Program-made: the position numbers and the translations under genes
The notes under the pieces: model-generated
Told to the model about the DNA's origin: nothing
What the model saw: only the letters and a program-made list of their open reading frames with translations
Databases searched by the model: none
Source: Methylobacterium sp. 2A
GTDB lineage: Bacteria; Pseudomonadota; Alphaproteobacteria; Rhizobiales; Beijerinckiaceae
Assembly: GCF_009806555.1 (NCBI RefSeq)
Contig: NZ_VUOK01000009.1
Location: 60,678 to 124,677 of the forward strand
DNA length: 64,000 nucleotides
Reading direction: 5' to 3'
In this document: positions 11,872 to 19,402 of the stretch, piece after piece
Layout of the letters: every line of letters begins with the position of its first letter
Position numbering within the stretch: position 1 is the stretch's first letter

Positions 11872-11940
11872 GGGTTTCCAAAGGGCGTTGCCCTTTGGTG
11901 GGGTGTCAGGGCAAAGCCCGACACCGGACGAAGTCCGGCA
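11872..11940. repeat. Interspersed hairpin repeat between convergent genes
   Basis: TTTCCAAAGGGC-GTT-GCCCTTTGG hairpin followed by the GGGGTGTCAGGGC module and a second stem (GTGTCAGGGC/GCCCGACACC). It belongs to the same family as 15805-15860 and 18265-18383. It lies between the DoxX and GST stop codons and may act as a bidirectional transcription end, but has no T-run. Confidence 0.8.
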
Positions 11941-11953
11941 CCAGGACGGGCCC

Positions 11954-12559
11954 TCAGCCCTTCGGCACGGTGGCGGCCATCGCGGGCCGGCGCTCCACCA
12001 CGGCGAACCACGCCGCCAGGGCAGGACGCCCCTCGCGCCACGCGAGGTCGGCGAAGCGCAGGTCGAGGTAGCCCAGGGCGCAGGCCATCGCGACCGTGCC
12101 GATGTCGAGCGCCGGCAGATCGGGCGCCAGGGTCTCGAACCGGTCCAGCGCCGCCCCGATCTTGCCGATCTGGCCGGCCTCCCAGGCCTCCCAGCGCTGC
12201 GCCTCCGGGCGCAGGACGCGCTCGTAGCGGGTGAGCAGCGCCGCATCGAGCAGGCCGTCGGCCAGCGCCTGCCGGGTCAGGGCATCCCAGCGGGCCTCCC
12301 CCTCCGGGAACAGGTGCGGGCCGGTGGAGCGGCCGTCGAGATACTCGCAGATCACCCGGCTGTCGTAGAGCGCGGTCCCGTCCTCCAGCACCAGCGCGGG
12401 GATCTTGCCGAGCGGGTTGTGGGCGGCGACCTCCGCGGCGGATCCGGTCGGGGAGGCCGCGGCGGCCGTCACGGTGATCCGGTCGATCAGCCCGGTCTCG
12501 TGGGCGAGGACCAGCACCTTGCGGGCATACGGGGAGGCGGGGGAGTAGAGGAGCTTCAT
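11954..12559 (-). CDS. Glutathione S-transferase family protein
   Basis: 201 residues from ATG 12559. The N-terminal thioredoxin-like domain begins MKLLYSPASPYARKVLVLA, contains NPLGKIPALVLEDG (the cis-Pro glutathione-binding loop) and continues to LYDSRVICEYLD. The C-terminal helical domain includes DIGTVAMACALGYLDLRF. The organisation matches the YibF-like branch of bacterial GSTs: cytosolic enzymes that conjugate glutathione to electrophiles or reduce disulfides. Upstream in-frame codons to 12730 overlap the neighbouring small gene and are not part of the family. Confidence 0.9.
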   Translation of the reverse strand: MKLLYSPASPYARKVLVLAHETGLIDRITVTAAAASPTGSAAEVAAHNPLGKIPALVLEDGTALYDSRVICEYLDGRSTGPHLFPEGEARWDALTRQALADGLLDAALLTRYERVLRPEAQRWEAWEAGQIGKIGAALDRFETLAPDLPALDIGTVAMACALGYLDLRFADLAWREGRPALAAWFAVVERRPAMAATVPKG

Positions 12560-12653
12560 CGGACCGTCCCGGTTGGTCGTGGCGCCGCAGCGGCGGCGCC
12601 GGACCTTGCACCGATGGGCCGGGGAATCCAGTCCCCGGCGCGCCGCCTGCCGG

Positions 12654-12905
12654 TCAGGCCTTCCGGGCCATCCCGGAGCCGGCATGCACCACCCGGGTCC
12701 GCCGCGGCTGCTTGGATGGCAGCTTGGCACGCGCGCGCCAGACGAGGATGGCGGTCGCCACCCGGTCGAGGAAGAGCATGAACAGGCTGCCGACGATCGC
12801 CAGCACGCAGGCGCCCCCGATCAGCACGCCCCAGATCCCGGGAGCCGGGATGAGCATCAGGCACAGGAGACCGAAGACGGCCGCGCCGGGTATCCACTTC
12901 GCCAT
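12654..12905 (-). CDS. Small membrane protein, unknown function
   Basis: 83 residues with two close hydrophobic segments (WIPGAAVFGLLCLMLIPAPG and WGVLIGGACVLAIVGSLFML), then a basic C-terminal tail (WRARAKLPSKQPRR). It is probably an inner-membrane protein with a cytoplasmic tail. It precedes the GST gene on the same strand by about 95 bp. No family recognised. Confidence 0.6.
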   Translation of the reverse strand: MAKWIPGAAVFGLLCLMLIPAPGIWGVLIGGACVLAIVGSLFMLFLDRVATAILVWRARAKLPSKQPRRTRVVHAGSGMARKA

Positions 12906-13009
12906 CGCGCCATCCGCCTGTATCCGAACCAGAACCGGCCAGATGAAACTGCACCGGGAGTGTCAATACTTATAACCCAACCTCCAGATCGTCACAGATA
13001 TTTGTATAA

Positions 13010-13038
13010 AAACCAACATATCCCGCCCATGTTGGTTT
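13010..13038 (-). terminator. Intrinsic terminator of the DUF2721 gene
   Basis: On the minus strand AAACCAACAT and ATGTTGGTTT form a perfect 10-bp stem with a 9-nt loop, followed directly by further T and TATAC. It lies 81 bp past the stop at 13119 and upstream of the next leftward gene, inside a distinctly AT-rich stretch (12960-13055). Confidence 0.7.
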
Positions 13039-13118
13039 ATGGCTCGTTAACACCCTTCGAGGGCGGCGATCTTCGGGCGTGATGCGGCCCCTGGTCCGAC
13101 GCGCGTCGCGGGTGCGCC

Positions 13119-13649
13119 CTACCGCCGGACCGGCACGCGCTCCTGTCCGCGCCGGTGCGGATCGTCGATGGCGCCCGCATCCTGGTCGATGCCGTGCGCC
13201 AGGTCCGGGATGTCCAGCAACTCGCTGTGGATCTGCCGGCGGATGATCCGCCCCTCCATGACGACGATGACCGCGCCGACGATGACGAGGAGCAGGCCCA
13301 GCAGGGCCGTGCCCATGCTGGCGAGCTTCAGGAGAACGATGTCCTGGAAGACGATCGACAGGCCGCCGAAGATCATCGTCGAGATCAGCAGCATGGCGGA
13401 GACGAGGCCGCAGCCGGTCGCCCGGTTCATCAGCTCGCAGCGGCGCTTGTAGTTGAGGATCTCGTCCCGCATGTTGGCCTTCCGGCTTCCCGACAGGTCC
13501 GAGGTCCTGAACTTCTCGATCAGGTCGCGGTAGCGTTCGACCGCAGCGTCGTAGCGGGTCTGCAGGAAGCCCACGAAGATCCAGGCGGCGAAGATGATCG
13601 AGGCCGCGGGCCCGACCGTCGTGAGCACCTTCGCGAGGTCCAGGGTCAT
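13119..13649 (-). CDS. DUF2721-family membrane protein
   Basis: 176 residues from ATG 13649. An N-terminal helix (GPAASIIFAAWIFVGFL) is followed by a cytoplasmic segment with a polar helix ending ILNYKRRCELMNRATGCGL, then two more hydrophobic helices (SAMLLISTMIFGGLSIVF and MGTALLGLLLVIVGAVIVVM). The RRCELMNRA stretch between helices is the hallmark of DUF2721, whose function is unknown. Upstream in-frame codons overlap the next gene and look like shadow coding, so I chose 13649. Confidence 0.75.
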   Translation of the reverse strand: MTLDLAKVLTTVGPAASIIFAAWIFVGFLQTRYDAAVERYRDLIEKFRTSDLSGSRKANMRDEILNYKRRCELMNRATGCGLVSAMLLISTMIFGGLSIVFQDIVLLKLASMGTALLGLLLVIVGAVIVVMEGRIIRRQIHSELLDIPDLAHGIDQDAGAIDDPHRRGQERVPVRR

Positions 13650-13738
13650 CGGGGTTCGGGGCTCTCGGCGCGGGGTGGCGATCGGCGACCGACCCTCCGG
13701 CAAACCGGCGCCCGTCCGGGGTGTTCCCGGGTCCGGCC

Positions 13739-14095
13739 TCAGGCCCCCCGGGTTGGACCCGGTCCGGCCGGCGGCAGGGTCCGGGCTTCGCTGACGAGAT
13801 GGTAGAACCGGCCCTCGAACAGCGTCATCACCGCCTCGGTGGCGGCGTGCGATTCCGGGCGGATCGGCGAGGCGAGGCAGGCGTCGAGCGCCGCCTGATC
13901 GGGAAAATCCATCTCCAGGATCATGGCGATCGGCCGCGCATCCGCATCCTTGGAGACGAGGCGCTGGACCCGGACCGCCGTGACGCCGGGGAAGCGCCGC
14001 CAGAACGGCTCCAGCTCGTCCCGCACGCGGCGGAAGAACTCGTCCTCCCGGCCGTCGCGCACAAGGCCCTCGTAGATTGCGGTCCTGGTCAGCAT
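13739..14095 (-). CDS. Small dimeric alpha/beta-barrel-type protein
   Basis: 118 residues from ATG 14095. Pattern: beta strand (LTRTAIYEGL), helix (EDEFFRRVRDELEPFWRRFP), strand (VTAVRVQRL), strand with MILEMDFPD, helix, then EAVMTLFEGRFYHLV. This resembles the dimeric alpha-beta barrel (EthD/NIPSNAP-like) fold, which includes small monooxygenases and binding proteins. No catalytic residues can be assigned. It lies just left of the glycine riboswitch and is transcribed away from it. Confidence 0.55.
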   Translation of the reverse strand: MLTRTAIYEGLVRDGREDEFFRRVRDELEPFWRRFPGVTAVRVQRLVSKDADARPIAMILEMDFPDQAALDACLASPIRPESHAATEAVMTLFEGRFYHLVSEARTLPPAGPGPTRGA

Positions 14096-14257
14096 CGGGG
14101 CGTCTCCGCATTCGGATCTCCTCTCAACCGATCCGGGGCGGGATGGCTCCGCCCGTGACACTGCGCACGCGCTGTCCGCGAAACGGGCAGGGTGCCGGGA
14201 ATCCGGGCTTCTCCGGGGCCGGCGAATCGCGGTATCGAGGGGTCAGCCCATCGCGAC

Positions 14258-14472
14258 GATGCGGGAGAGACCGGGATCCACCCATAAGAGGGGGACCCGG
14301 CGCCGACGGAGCAACCGCCCCGGAAACTCTCAGGCACCGGAACCGTGTCGTCAGGGCGATCTGGAGAGCGGTGCAGCGGGGCAGCCCGTGGGCACCCGCC
14401 GAAGGGGACGTTCGCGAAAGGCCTCGCCAGGGCCCATCGCGGATCAAGCTCTCAGGCACCGGGACAGATGGG
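14258..14472 (+). promoter_or_regulatory. Tandem glycine riboswitch
   Basis: Two consecutive aptamers show the signature of this class. The first runs from GCGGGAGAGACCGG (14261) through GCCGACGGAGCAACCGCC to AACTCTCAGGCACCGG (to about 14340). The second runs from CTGGAGAGCGG (14361) through ACCCGCCGAAGGGG to AGCTCTCAGGCACCGGGAC (to about 14465). Both keep the conserved GCCGA(C/A)GG internal loop and CTCTCAGGCACCGG 3' side. The leader ends 61 bp before the ATG of the FAD oxidase gene. In known cases glycine binding switches expression on, usually of glycine-degrading genes. Whether control here is at transcription or translation is not clear; no obvious U-tract terminator was seen. Confidence 0.93.
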
Positions 14473-14533
14473 GCGCGCAACCGGCCGACCGCTCAAGGCG
14501 GCCTTCCCGCGTCCTCGTTCCGGAGTCCCACCC

Positions 14534-15802
14534 ATGACCCACATCGCCGTGATCGGCGCCGGCATCACCGGCGTGACGACCGCCTACGCGCTCGCCCAGC
14601 GCGGCTACCGCGTCACCGTGCTCGACCGGCAGCGCTACGCCGCCATGGAGACCTCCTTCGCCAATGGCGGCCAGCTCTCGGCCTGCAACGCCGAGGTCTG
14701 GAACAAGCTCTCCACGGTGCTCCACGGCGTGCAGTGGATGATGCGCCGCGACGCGCCGCTGCTGATGAACCCCACCCCCTCCTGGCACAAGCTGTCCTGG
14801 ATGGCGGAGTTCATGCGCGAGATCGCCCATTACCGCCGGAACACCGTCGAGACCGTGCGGCTGGCGCTGAAGGCCCGGACAGCTTTGTTCGCCATGGCGG
14901 AGGCCGAGGGGATCGACTTCGACCTGAAGACCCGCGGCATCCTGCACTTCTACCGGGACCGGGCGAGCTTCGAGCAAGCCGCCTCCGTCAACGCCCTGCT
15001 GCGGGAGGGGGGCCTGGAGCGCTACGCCGTGACCCCGGAGGAGATCCGCGCCATCGAGCCGACGCTCGCCGGCAGCTATCACGGCGGCTATTTCACGCCC
15101 TCGGACGCCACCGGCGACATCCACAAGTTCACCCGGGGCCTGGCGGCGGCCTGCGCGCGCAAGGGCGTCGGCTTCATCCAGGACGCCGAGGTCGCGACGA
15201 TCGCGCCGGGGGCAGGGGGCTACGCCGTCGGCTGGCGGCGCGCGGGGGGTCGCCCGACGGAGGCGGCGCAGGTCCTGCAGGCCGACGCGGTGGTGATCTG
15301 CGCGGGCTGCGCCAGCCGGCACTTCGCGGCGATGCTCGGCGACCGGGTCAACGTCTATCCGGTGAAGGGCTACTCGATCACCGTGAACCTGCTGAGCCCG
15401 GAGGCGCAGAAGGCGGCGCCCGAGGTCAGCATCCTCGACGAGGCGGCCAAGATCGTCACGAGCCGGCTCGGCGACGAGCGCCTGCGGGTCGCCGGCACGG
15501 CCGAGTTCAACGGCTTCAACCGCGACATCCGCCACGACCGGATCCAGCCGCTGATCGACTGGACCCGGGAGCAGTTCCCGCTGGTCGACACCGACCGGGT
15601 GGTGGCCTGGAGCGGCCTGCGCCCGATGCTGCCCAACATGCTGCCGAAGGTCGGCCGCGGCCGCCGGCCCGGCGTGTTCTACAATACCGGCCACGGCCAT
15701 CTCGGCTGGACCCTCTCGGGGGCCACCGCCGAGCTCGTCGCCGAGGCGATCGCGGCCGAGCACGCGCCCGAGCGGAGTGTTGTTCTGCCACTGGCGGCCT
15801 GA
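14534..15802 (+). CDS. D-amino acid dehydrogenase / glycine oxidase-like FAD oxidoreductase (DadA family)
   Basis: 422 residues, first gene behind the glycine riboswitch. It begins with the FAD dinucleotide fold HIAVIGAGITGVTTAYALAQ, then TSFANGGQLSACNAEVW, the DadA-type signature. The C-terminus has the second FAD contact WSGLRPMLPNMLPKVGR and NTGHGHLGWTLS. DadA proteins oxidatively deaminate D-amino acids and feed electrons to the respiratory chain. With glycine-sensing control, I infer that glycine (or a D-amino acid or N-methylglycine) is oxidised here to glyoxylate, the co-substrate of the aldolase two genes downstream. The codons between 14345 and 14534 are open but belong to the riboswitch. 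Confidence 0.88.
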   Translation: MTHIAVIGAGITGVTTAYALAQRGYRVTVLDRQRYAAMETSFANGGQLSACNAEVWNKLSTVLHGVQWMMRRDAPLLMNPTPSWHKLSWMAEFMREIAHYRRNTVETVRLALKARTALFAMAEAEGIDFDLKTRGILHFYRDRASFEQAASVNALLREGGLERYAVTPEEIRAIEPTLAGSYHGGYFTPSDATGDIHKFTRGLAAACARKGVGFIQDAEVATIAPGAGGYAVGWRRAGGRPTEAAQVLQADAVVICAGCASRHFAAMLGDRVNVYPVKGYSITVNLLSPEAQKAAPEVSILDEAAKIVTSRLGDERLRVAGTAEFNGFNRDIRHDRIQPLIDWTREQFPLVDTDRVVAWSGLRPMLPNMLPKVGRGRRPGVFYNTGHGHLGWTLSGATAELVAEAIAAEHAPERSVVLPLAA

Positions 15803-15804
15803 CC

Positions 15805-15860
15805 GGGGTTTCCAAAGGGCCTGCGGCCCTTTGGCGGGGTGTCGGGGCGGCGCCCTGACG
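15805..15860. repeat. Interspersed hairpin repeat inside the glycine-responsive operon
   Basis: TTTCCAAAGGGCC-TGC-GGCCCTTTGG hairpin with the GGGGTGTCGGGGC module, just after the oxidase stop. The 156-bp spacer it creates splits the operon; whether it attenuates the downstream genes is unknown. Confidence 0.85.
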
Positions 15861-15957
15861 TGCATCGCGGCGCGCCGTCCCATCCCGAAGAAGGGAGGCG
15901 CGCCGTCGCAGATTATTTTGTATTCTCTTTCCGAACCGCCCCGGAACCGGAGCCGCG

Positions 15958-17097
15958 ATGCCCCCGTCCGCCGCCTATCTCGACCCCGCCACCGGGGCGA
16001 CCTACCCGATCGCGGTGCCGCGCTGGCGCTCCGAGACGGGCGGTCCGCTGATGATCACGGATCTTCCCGGGATCGATCGGGACGCGATCGACACGGCCAA
16101 GCGCTCCCTCTGGCGCTACGCCGCCGCCCTGCCGGTGGCGGTGTCCGATCCGGTGACCCTCGGGGAGGGCTGCACGCCGCTGGTGCGCCGGCCCTGGCGG
16201 GGCGGGCACGCGCATTTCAAGCTCGAATGGTTCGCCCCCTCGGGCAGCTTCAAGGACCGCGGCGCCTCCGTGATGCTGTCGATCCTGCGCCAGCAGGGGG
16301 TCGACGCGGTGCTGGAGGATTCCTCCGGCAATGGCGGGGCCGCGGTGGCGACCTACGCGGCCGCCGCCGGCATGCGGGCCAAGATCCTGGTCCCGGCCTC
16401 GACCTCGCCGGCCAAGACCGTGCAGATGCGCGCCACCGGCGCCGAGGTCGAGCTGATCCCCGGCACCCGCCAGGACACCGCCGACGCGGCGGTCGCCCAG
16501 GCGGATTCGATCTTCTATGCCAGCCACAACTGGCAGGCGCATTTCCTCCAGGGCACCAAGACGCTGGCCTACGAGCTGTGGGAGGATCTGGGTTTTTCCG
16601 CGCCCGACGCCGTGATCATCCCGTGCGGGGCGGGCAGCAACATCCTCGGCTGCGATATCGGCTTCTCGGAGCTGCTGCGCCGGGGAGCGATCACCCGGCT
16701 CCCCCGCCTCTACGCGGTGCAGCCGGCCCATTGCGCGCCCCTGCATGCCGGCTTCGAGGCGGGCGCCGCGGATTTCGTGCCGGTGACGCCGCGCCCGACG
16801 CTGGCCGAGGGCGCCTCGATCGCGCAGCCGGTCCGGGGCCGCGAAGTGCTGGCGGCGCTCCGCCGGTCCGGTGGCGGCACCGTGGCGGTCTCCGAGCCAG
16901 CCATCGAGGCGGCGCTGATGGAGCTCGCCCGCTCCGGTCTCTACGTCGAGCCGACCTGCGCCATGGCGGCCGCGGCGCTCACCGACCTGACCGCGCGCGG
17001 TGCGATCCGGCCCGACGAGACGACCGTGGTGGTGCTCACCGGCACCGGCATCAAGGCGACGCCGCGCATCGCCGAGCTTCTGGGCCTCGCCCCCTGA
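15958..17097 (+). CDS. Threonine synthase-like PLP enzyme, candidate beta-hydroxyaspartate dehydratase
   Basis: 379 residues, fold-type II PLP enzyme. The PLP lysine lies in PSGSFKDRGAS (K99), the phosphate loop is SSGNGGAA (122-129), and a late glycine-rich loop IIPCGAGSN follows. GEGCTPLVR near the N-terminus is typical of threonine synthases and relatives. It lacks the long N-terminal domain of class I threonine synthases, and thrA/thrB are not nearby. It sits where the beta-hydroxyaspartate cycle has its dehydratase BhcB (a threonine-dehydratase-like enzyme of the same fold), directly upstream of the BhcC-like aldolase. I infer that it eliminates water and ammonia-side chemistry from beta-hydroxyaspartate; true threonine synthase remains possible. 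Confidence 0.75.
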   Translation: MPPSAAYLDPATGATYPIAVPRWRSETGGPLMITDLPGIDRDAIDTAKRSLWRYAAALPVAVSDPVTLGEGCTPLVRRPWRGGHAHFKLEWFAPSGSFKDRGASVMLSILRQQGVDAVLEDSSGNGGAAVATYAAAAGMRAKILVPASTSPAKTVQMRATGAEVELIPGTRQDTADAAVAQADSIFYASHNWQAHFLQGTKTLAYELWEDLGFSAPDAVIIPCGAGSNILGCDIGFSELLRRGAITRLPRLYAVQPAHCAPLHAGFEAGAADFVPVTPRPTLAEGASIAQPVRGREVLAALRRSGGGTVAVSEPAIEAALMELARSGLYVEPTCAMAAAALTDLTARGAIRPDETTVVVLTGTGIKATPRIAELLGLAP

Positions 17098-17141
17098 CGG
17101 GCCCCCACCGACCCGACAATATCGATCCGGAGGAGACACCC

Positions 17142-18263
17142 ATGCGCAACAACATCCCCGCCACCGTCGGGATGCCGGTCGAGGAGGTCGACACCCCCTG
17201 CCTGCTGGTCGATCTCGACGCCCTCGAGCGCAACATCGACAAGCTCGGCCGCTTCATGAAGGAGCACGGCCTGCGCCACCGGGCGCACGCCAAGACGCAC
17301 AAGTCGTCCGACATCGCCGTGATGCAGATCGAGCGGGGCGGGGCCTGCGGCGTCTGCTGCCAGAAGGTCAGCGAGGCCGAGGCGCTGGTGAGCGCCGGCA
17401 TCCGCGACGTACTGGTCTCCAATCAGGTGACTGCGCCGAAGAAGATCGAGCGCCTCGCGGCTTTGGCCACGCGGGCGCGGGTGCTGGTCTGCGTCGACGA
17501 TCTCGGCAACGTCGACGACCTCTCGGCGGCGGCGGTGAAGTACGGCGTCACCCTCGAATGCCTCGTGGAGATCGATGTCGGGGCCGGCCGCTGCGGCGTC
17601 GCGCCGGGCGAGCCCGCTGTGGCGATCGCCAAAAGAATTGCGGCGGCGCCGAACTTGAGCTTTGCGGGCCTGCAGGCCTACCAGGGCAAGGCCCAGCACG
17701 TGCGCGATTTCGGCGCGCGCAAGGCTCTGATCCAGACGGCGATCGACGAGACGAAGCGCACCGTCGACCTGCTCAAGGCCGAGGGGCTCGATTGTGCCAT
17801 CGTGGCGGGGGCCGGCACCGGCAGCTTCGCGATGGAAGGCGGCAGCGGCGTCTACAACGAGCTGCAATGCGGCTCCTACGTCTTCATGGACGTGGACTAC
17901 CAGCGGGTAAAGGACGCCGAGGGACGCCCGATCACGGATTTCGAGAACAGCCTGTTCATCTACACGGCGATCATGAGCAAGGCGAAGGCGGATGTCGCGA
18001 TCTGCGACGCCGGGCTGAAGGCCCAGAGCGTCGACAGCGGCCTGCCCCTGGTGTTCGGGCGGACCGACATCGAATACATCAAGTGCTCGGACGAGCACGG
18101 CGTTCTCAACGATCCCGGCAACGTGCTGCGGCTCAACGAGCGCCTGAAGCTGATCCCCGGCCATTGCGACCCGACGGTCAACGTCTACGACTGGTACGTG
18201 GGCGTGCGGAACGGTCGGGTCGAGGCGATCTGGCCGGTCACTGCCCGCGGCATGACGCTGTAA
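17142..18263 (+). CDS. bhcC: Beta-hydroxyaspartate aldolase (BhcC-like, D-threonine aldolase family)
   Basis: 373 residues with a strong ribosome site (GGAGGAG). It is a fold-type III PLP enzyme of the DSD1/D-threonine aldolase family: PLP lysine in HAKTHKS (K51), a metal site in PGHCDPTVN near residue 341, and the substrate-side segments GVCCQKVSEAEAL, LQAYQGKAQH, NELQCGSYVFMD and DAGLKAQSVDSGLP. These match what I remember of Paracoccus BhcC closely along the whole length. BhcC joins glycine and glyoxylate to (2R,3S)-beta-hydroxyaspartate. In this operon glyoxylate would come from the upstream oxidase. A general D-threonine aldolase is the main alternative. Confidence 0.85.
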   Translation: MRNNIPATVGMPVEEVDTPCLLVDLDALERNIDKLGRFMKEHGLRHRAHAKTHKSSDIAVMQIERGGACGVCCQKVSEAEALVSAGIRDVLVSNQVTAPKKIERLAALATRARVLVCVDDLGNVDDLSAAAVKYGVTLECLVEIDVGAGRCGVAPGEPAVAIAKRIAAAPNLSFAGLQAYQGKAQHVRDFGARKALIQTAIDETKRTVDLLKAEGLDCAIVAGAGTGSFAMEGGSGVYNELQCGSYVFMDVDYQRVKDAEGRPITDFENSLFIYTAIMSKAKADVAICDAGLKAQSVDSGLPLVFGRTDIEYIKCSDEHGVLNDPGNVLRLNERLKLIPGHCDPTVNVYDWYVGVRNGRVEAIWPVTARGMTL

Positions 18264-18264
18264 C

Positions 18265-18383
18265 GGGTTTCCAAAGGGCCAAGGCCCTTTGGCGGGGTGT
18301 CGGGGCGGAGCCATGACATCGGGCGAAGCCCAGCAGCAGGGCTCTGCCCTGCACCCGCGAAAGGTCTCGGACCTTTCGAAACC
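18265..18383. repeat. Full-length interspersed hairpin repeat (reference copy)
   Basis: Best-preserved copy of the family. 5' module: TTTCCAAAGGGCC-AA-GGCCCTTTGG and GGGGTGTCGGGGC. 3' module: GGGCTCTGCCCTGC, then CGAAAGGTC-TCG-GACCTTTCG ending AAACC. Length is about 119 bp. It separates the aldolase and reductase genes of one operon. Confidence 0.88.
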
Positions 18384-18422
18384 ATGACTTGTTGAACCAA
18401 GACTTGGGAGGTCCGTGAACCC

Positions 18423-19361
18423 ATGCGCTTCATCTCGGAGGAGGAATCGGCCGCCCTGGTCGATCACGCCATGGCGTTCGACGCGGCCCGCGAGGCGCTG
18501 ATCGCGGCGGTCGCGCCGGGCACCACCCTGTTCCCGGCGGTGCTCGGGCACGGCTCGGAGCCGGCCAACCGGTTCTCGATCAAGTCGGGCGCGACCGCCG
18601 ATTATGCCGGCCTGAAGGTCGGCTCGTTCTGGCCCGGCAACCCGGACCGGGGCCTGCCGCGGCACAATTCGGTGATCCTGCTGTTCGACCAGGATGTCGG
18701 CCGGATCGACACGGTGATCGAGGCGGGCCGCGTCAACGCCTACCGCACCGCCGCCGCCGACGCGGTGGCGGCGAGCGTGCTGGCCCGGCCGGATTCCACG
18801 GTGCTCGCTGTGTTCGGGGCCGGCAACCAAGCGGAGTTCGAGGCCGCGGCTTTGGCCCGGGTGCTGCCGATCCGGACGGTGCTGGTCGTCGCCCGGGATG
18901 CCGCCAAGGTCGCGGGCTTTGCCGAGCGCCTGGCGGGGCAGGGGACCTCCAGGCTCGACGTGCGGGCGGCCTCGCCCCGGGAAGCCTGCCAGGCCGCCGA
19001 CGTGATCGTCACGGCGACGCCCGCCCGCGCGCCGCTGTTCGAAGCCGATTGGGTCCGCCCCGGCACGCATGTCGCCGCCATGGGGGCGGACGCGAAGGGC
19101 AAACAGGAACTACCCCCCGCCCTGCTGGAGCGGGCGGCCCTGTTCTGCGACCTGCCTGAGCAGTCGCGCACGATCGGCGAGTTCCAGCACGCCTCCGCGC
19201 CGGCTCAGGCGAGTCTCACGGCGATCGGCGACGTGCTGCGGAGCGGGGAGGGGGGCCGGACGGATCCGGATGCGATCACCGTGTTCGATTCCTCCGGCAT
19301 CGCCCTGCAGGACCTGACCATCGCCCGGGCGATCCTCGCCAAAGCCGACGCGCGCCTGTAG
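18423..19361 (+). CDS. bhcD: Iminosuccinate reductase (BhcD-like, ornithine cyclodeaminase family)
   Basis: 312 residues of the ornithine cyclodeaminase/mu-crystallin family: N-terminal substrate domain with RFSIKSG (K54) and GLKVGSFWPGN (K65), then an NAD(P)-binding Rossmann fold with VFGAGNQAEFEAAAL, and C-terminal TVFDSSGIALQDL. The GLKxGxxWPGN, GTHxAxMGxDxKGKQE and LQDL segments agree with Paracoccus BhcD as I remember it. BhcD reduces iminosuccinate to L-aspartate with NADH, the last step of the beta-hydroxyaspartate pathway. Position after the aldolase supports this over an ornithine or alanine dehydrogenase role. It is separated from bhcC by a 119-bp repeat, but on the same strand. Confidence 0.8.
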   Translation: MRFISEEESAALVDHAMAFDAAREALIAAVAPGTTLFPAVLGHGSEPANRFSIKSGATADYAGLKVGSFWPGNPDRGLPRHNSVILLFDQDVGRIDTVIEAGRVNAYRTAAADAVAASVLARPDSTVLAVFGAGNQAEFEAAALARVLPIRTVLVVARDAAKVAGFAERLAGQGTSRLDVRAASPREACQAADVIVTATPARAPLFEADWVRPGTHVAAMGADAKGKQELPPALLERAALFCDLPEQSRTIGEFQHASAPAQASLTAIGDVLRSGEGGRTDPDAITVFDSSGIALQDLTIARAILAKADARL

Positions 19362-19402
19362 GGCAAGCCGGCGCCGGCCCTCCCCTGTCGGCGGAGGACG
19401 GC

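Noticed and set aside
13119..14111. A 330-residue reading of the DUF2721 gene
   Set aside because: The upstream 150 residues are the shadow of the neighbouring gene at 13739-14095; the family starts at 13649.
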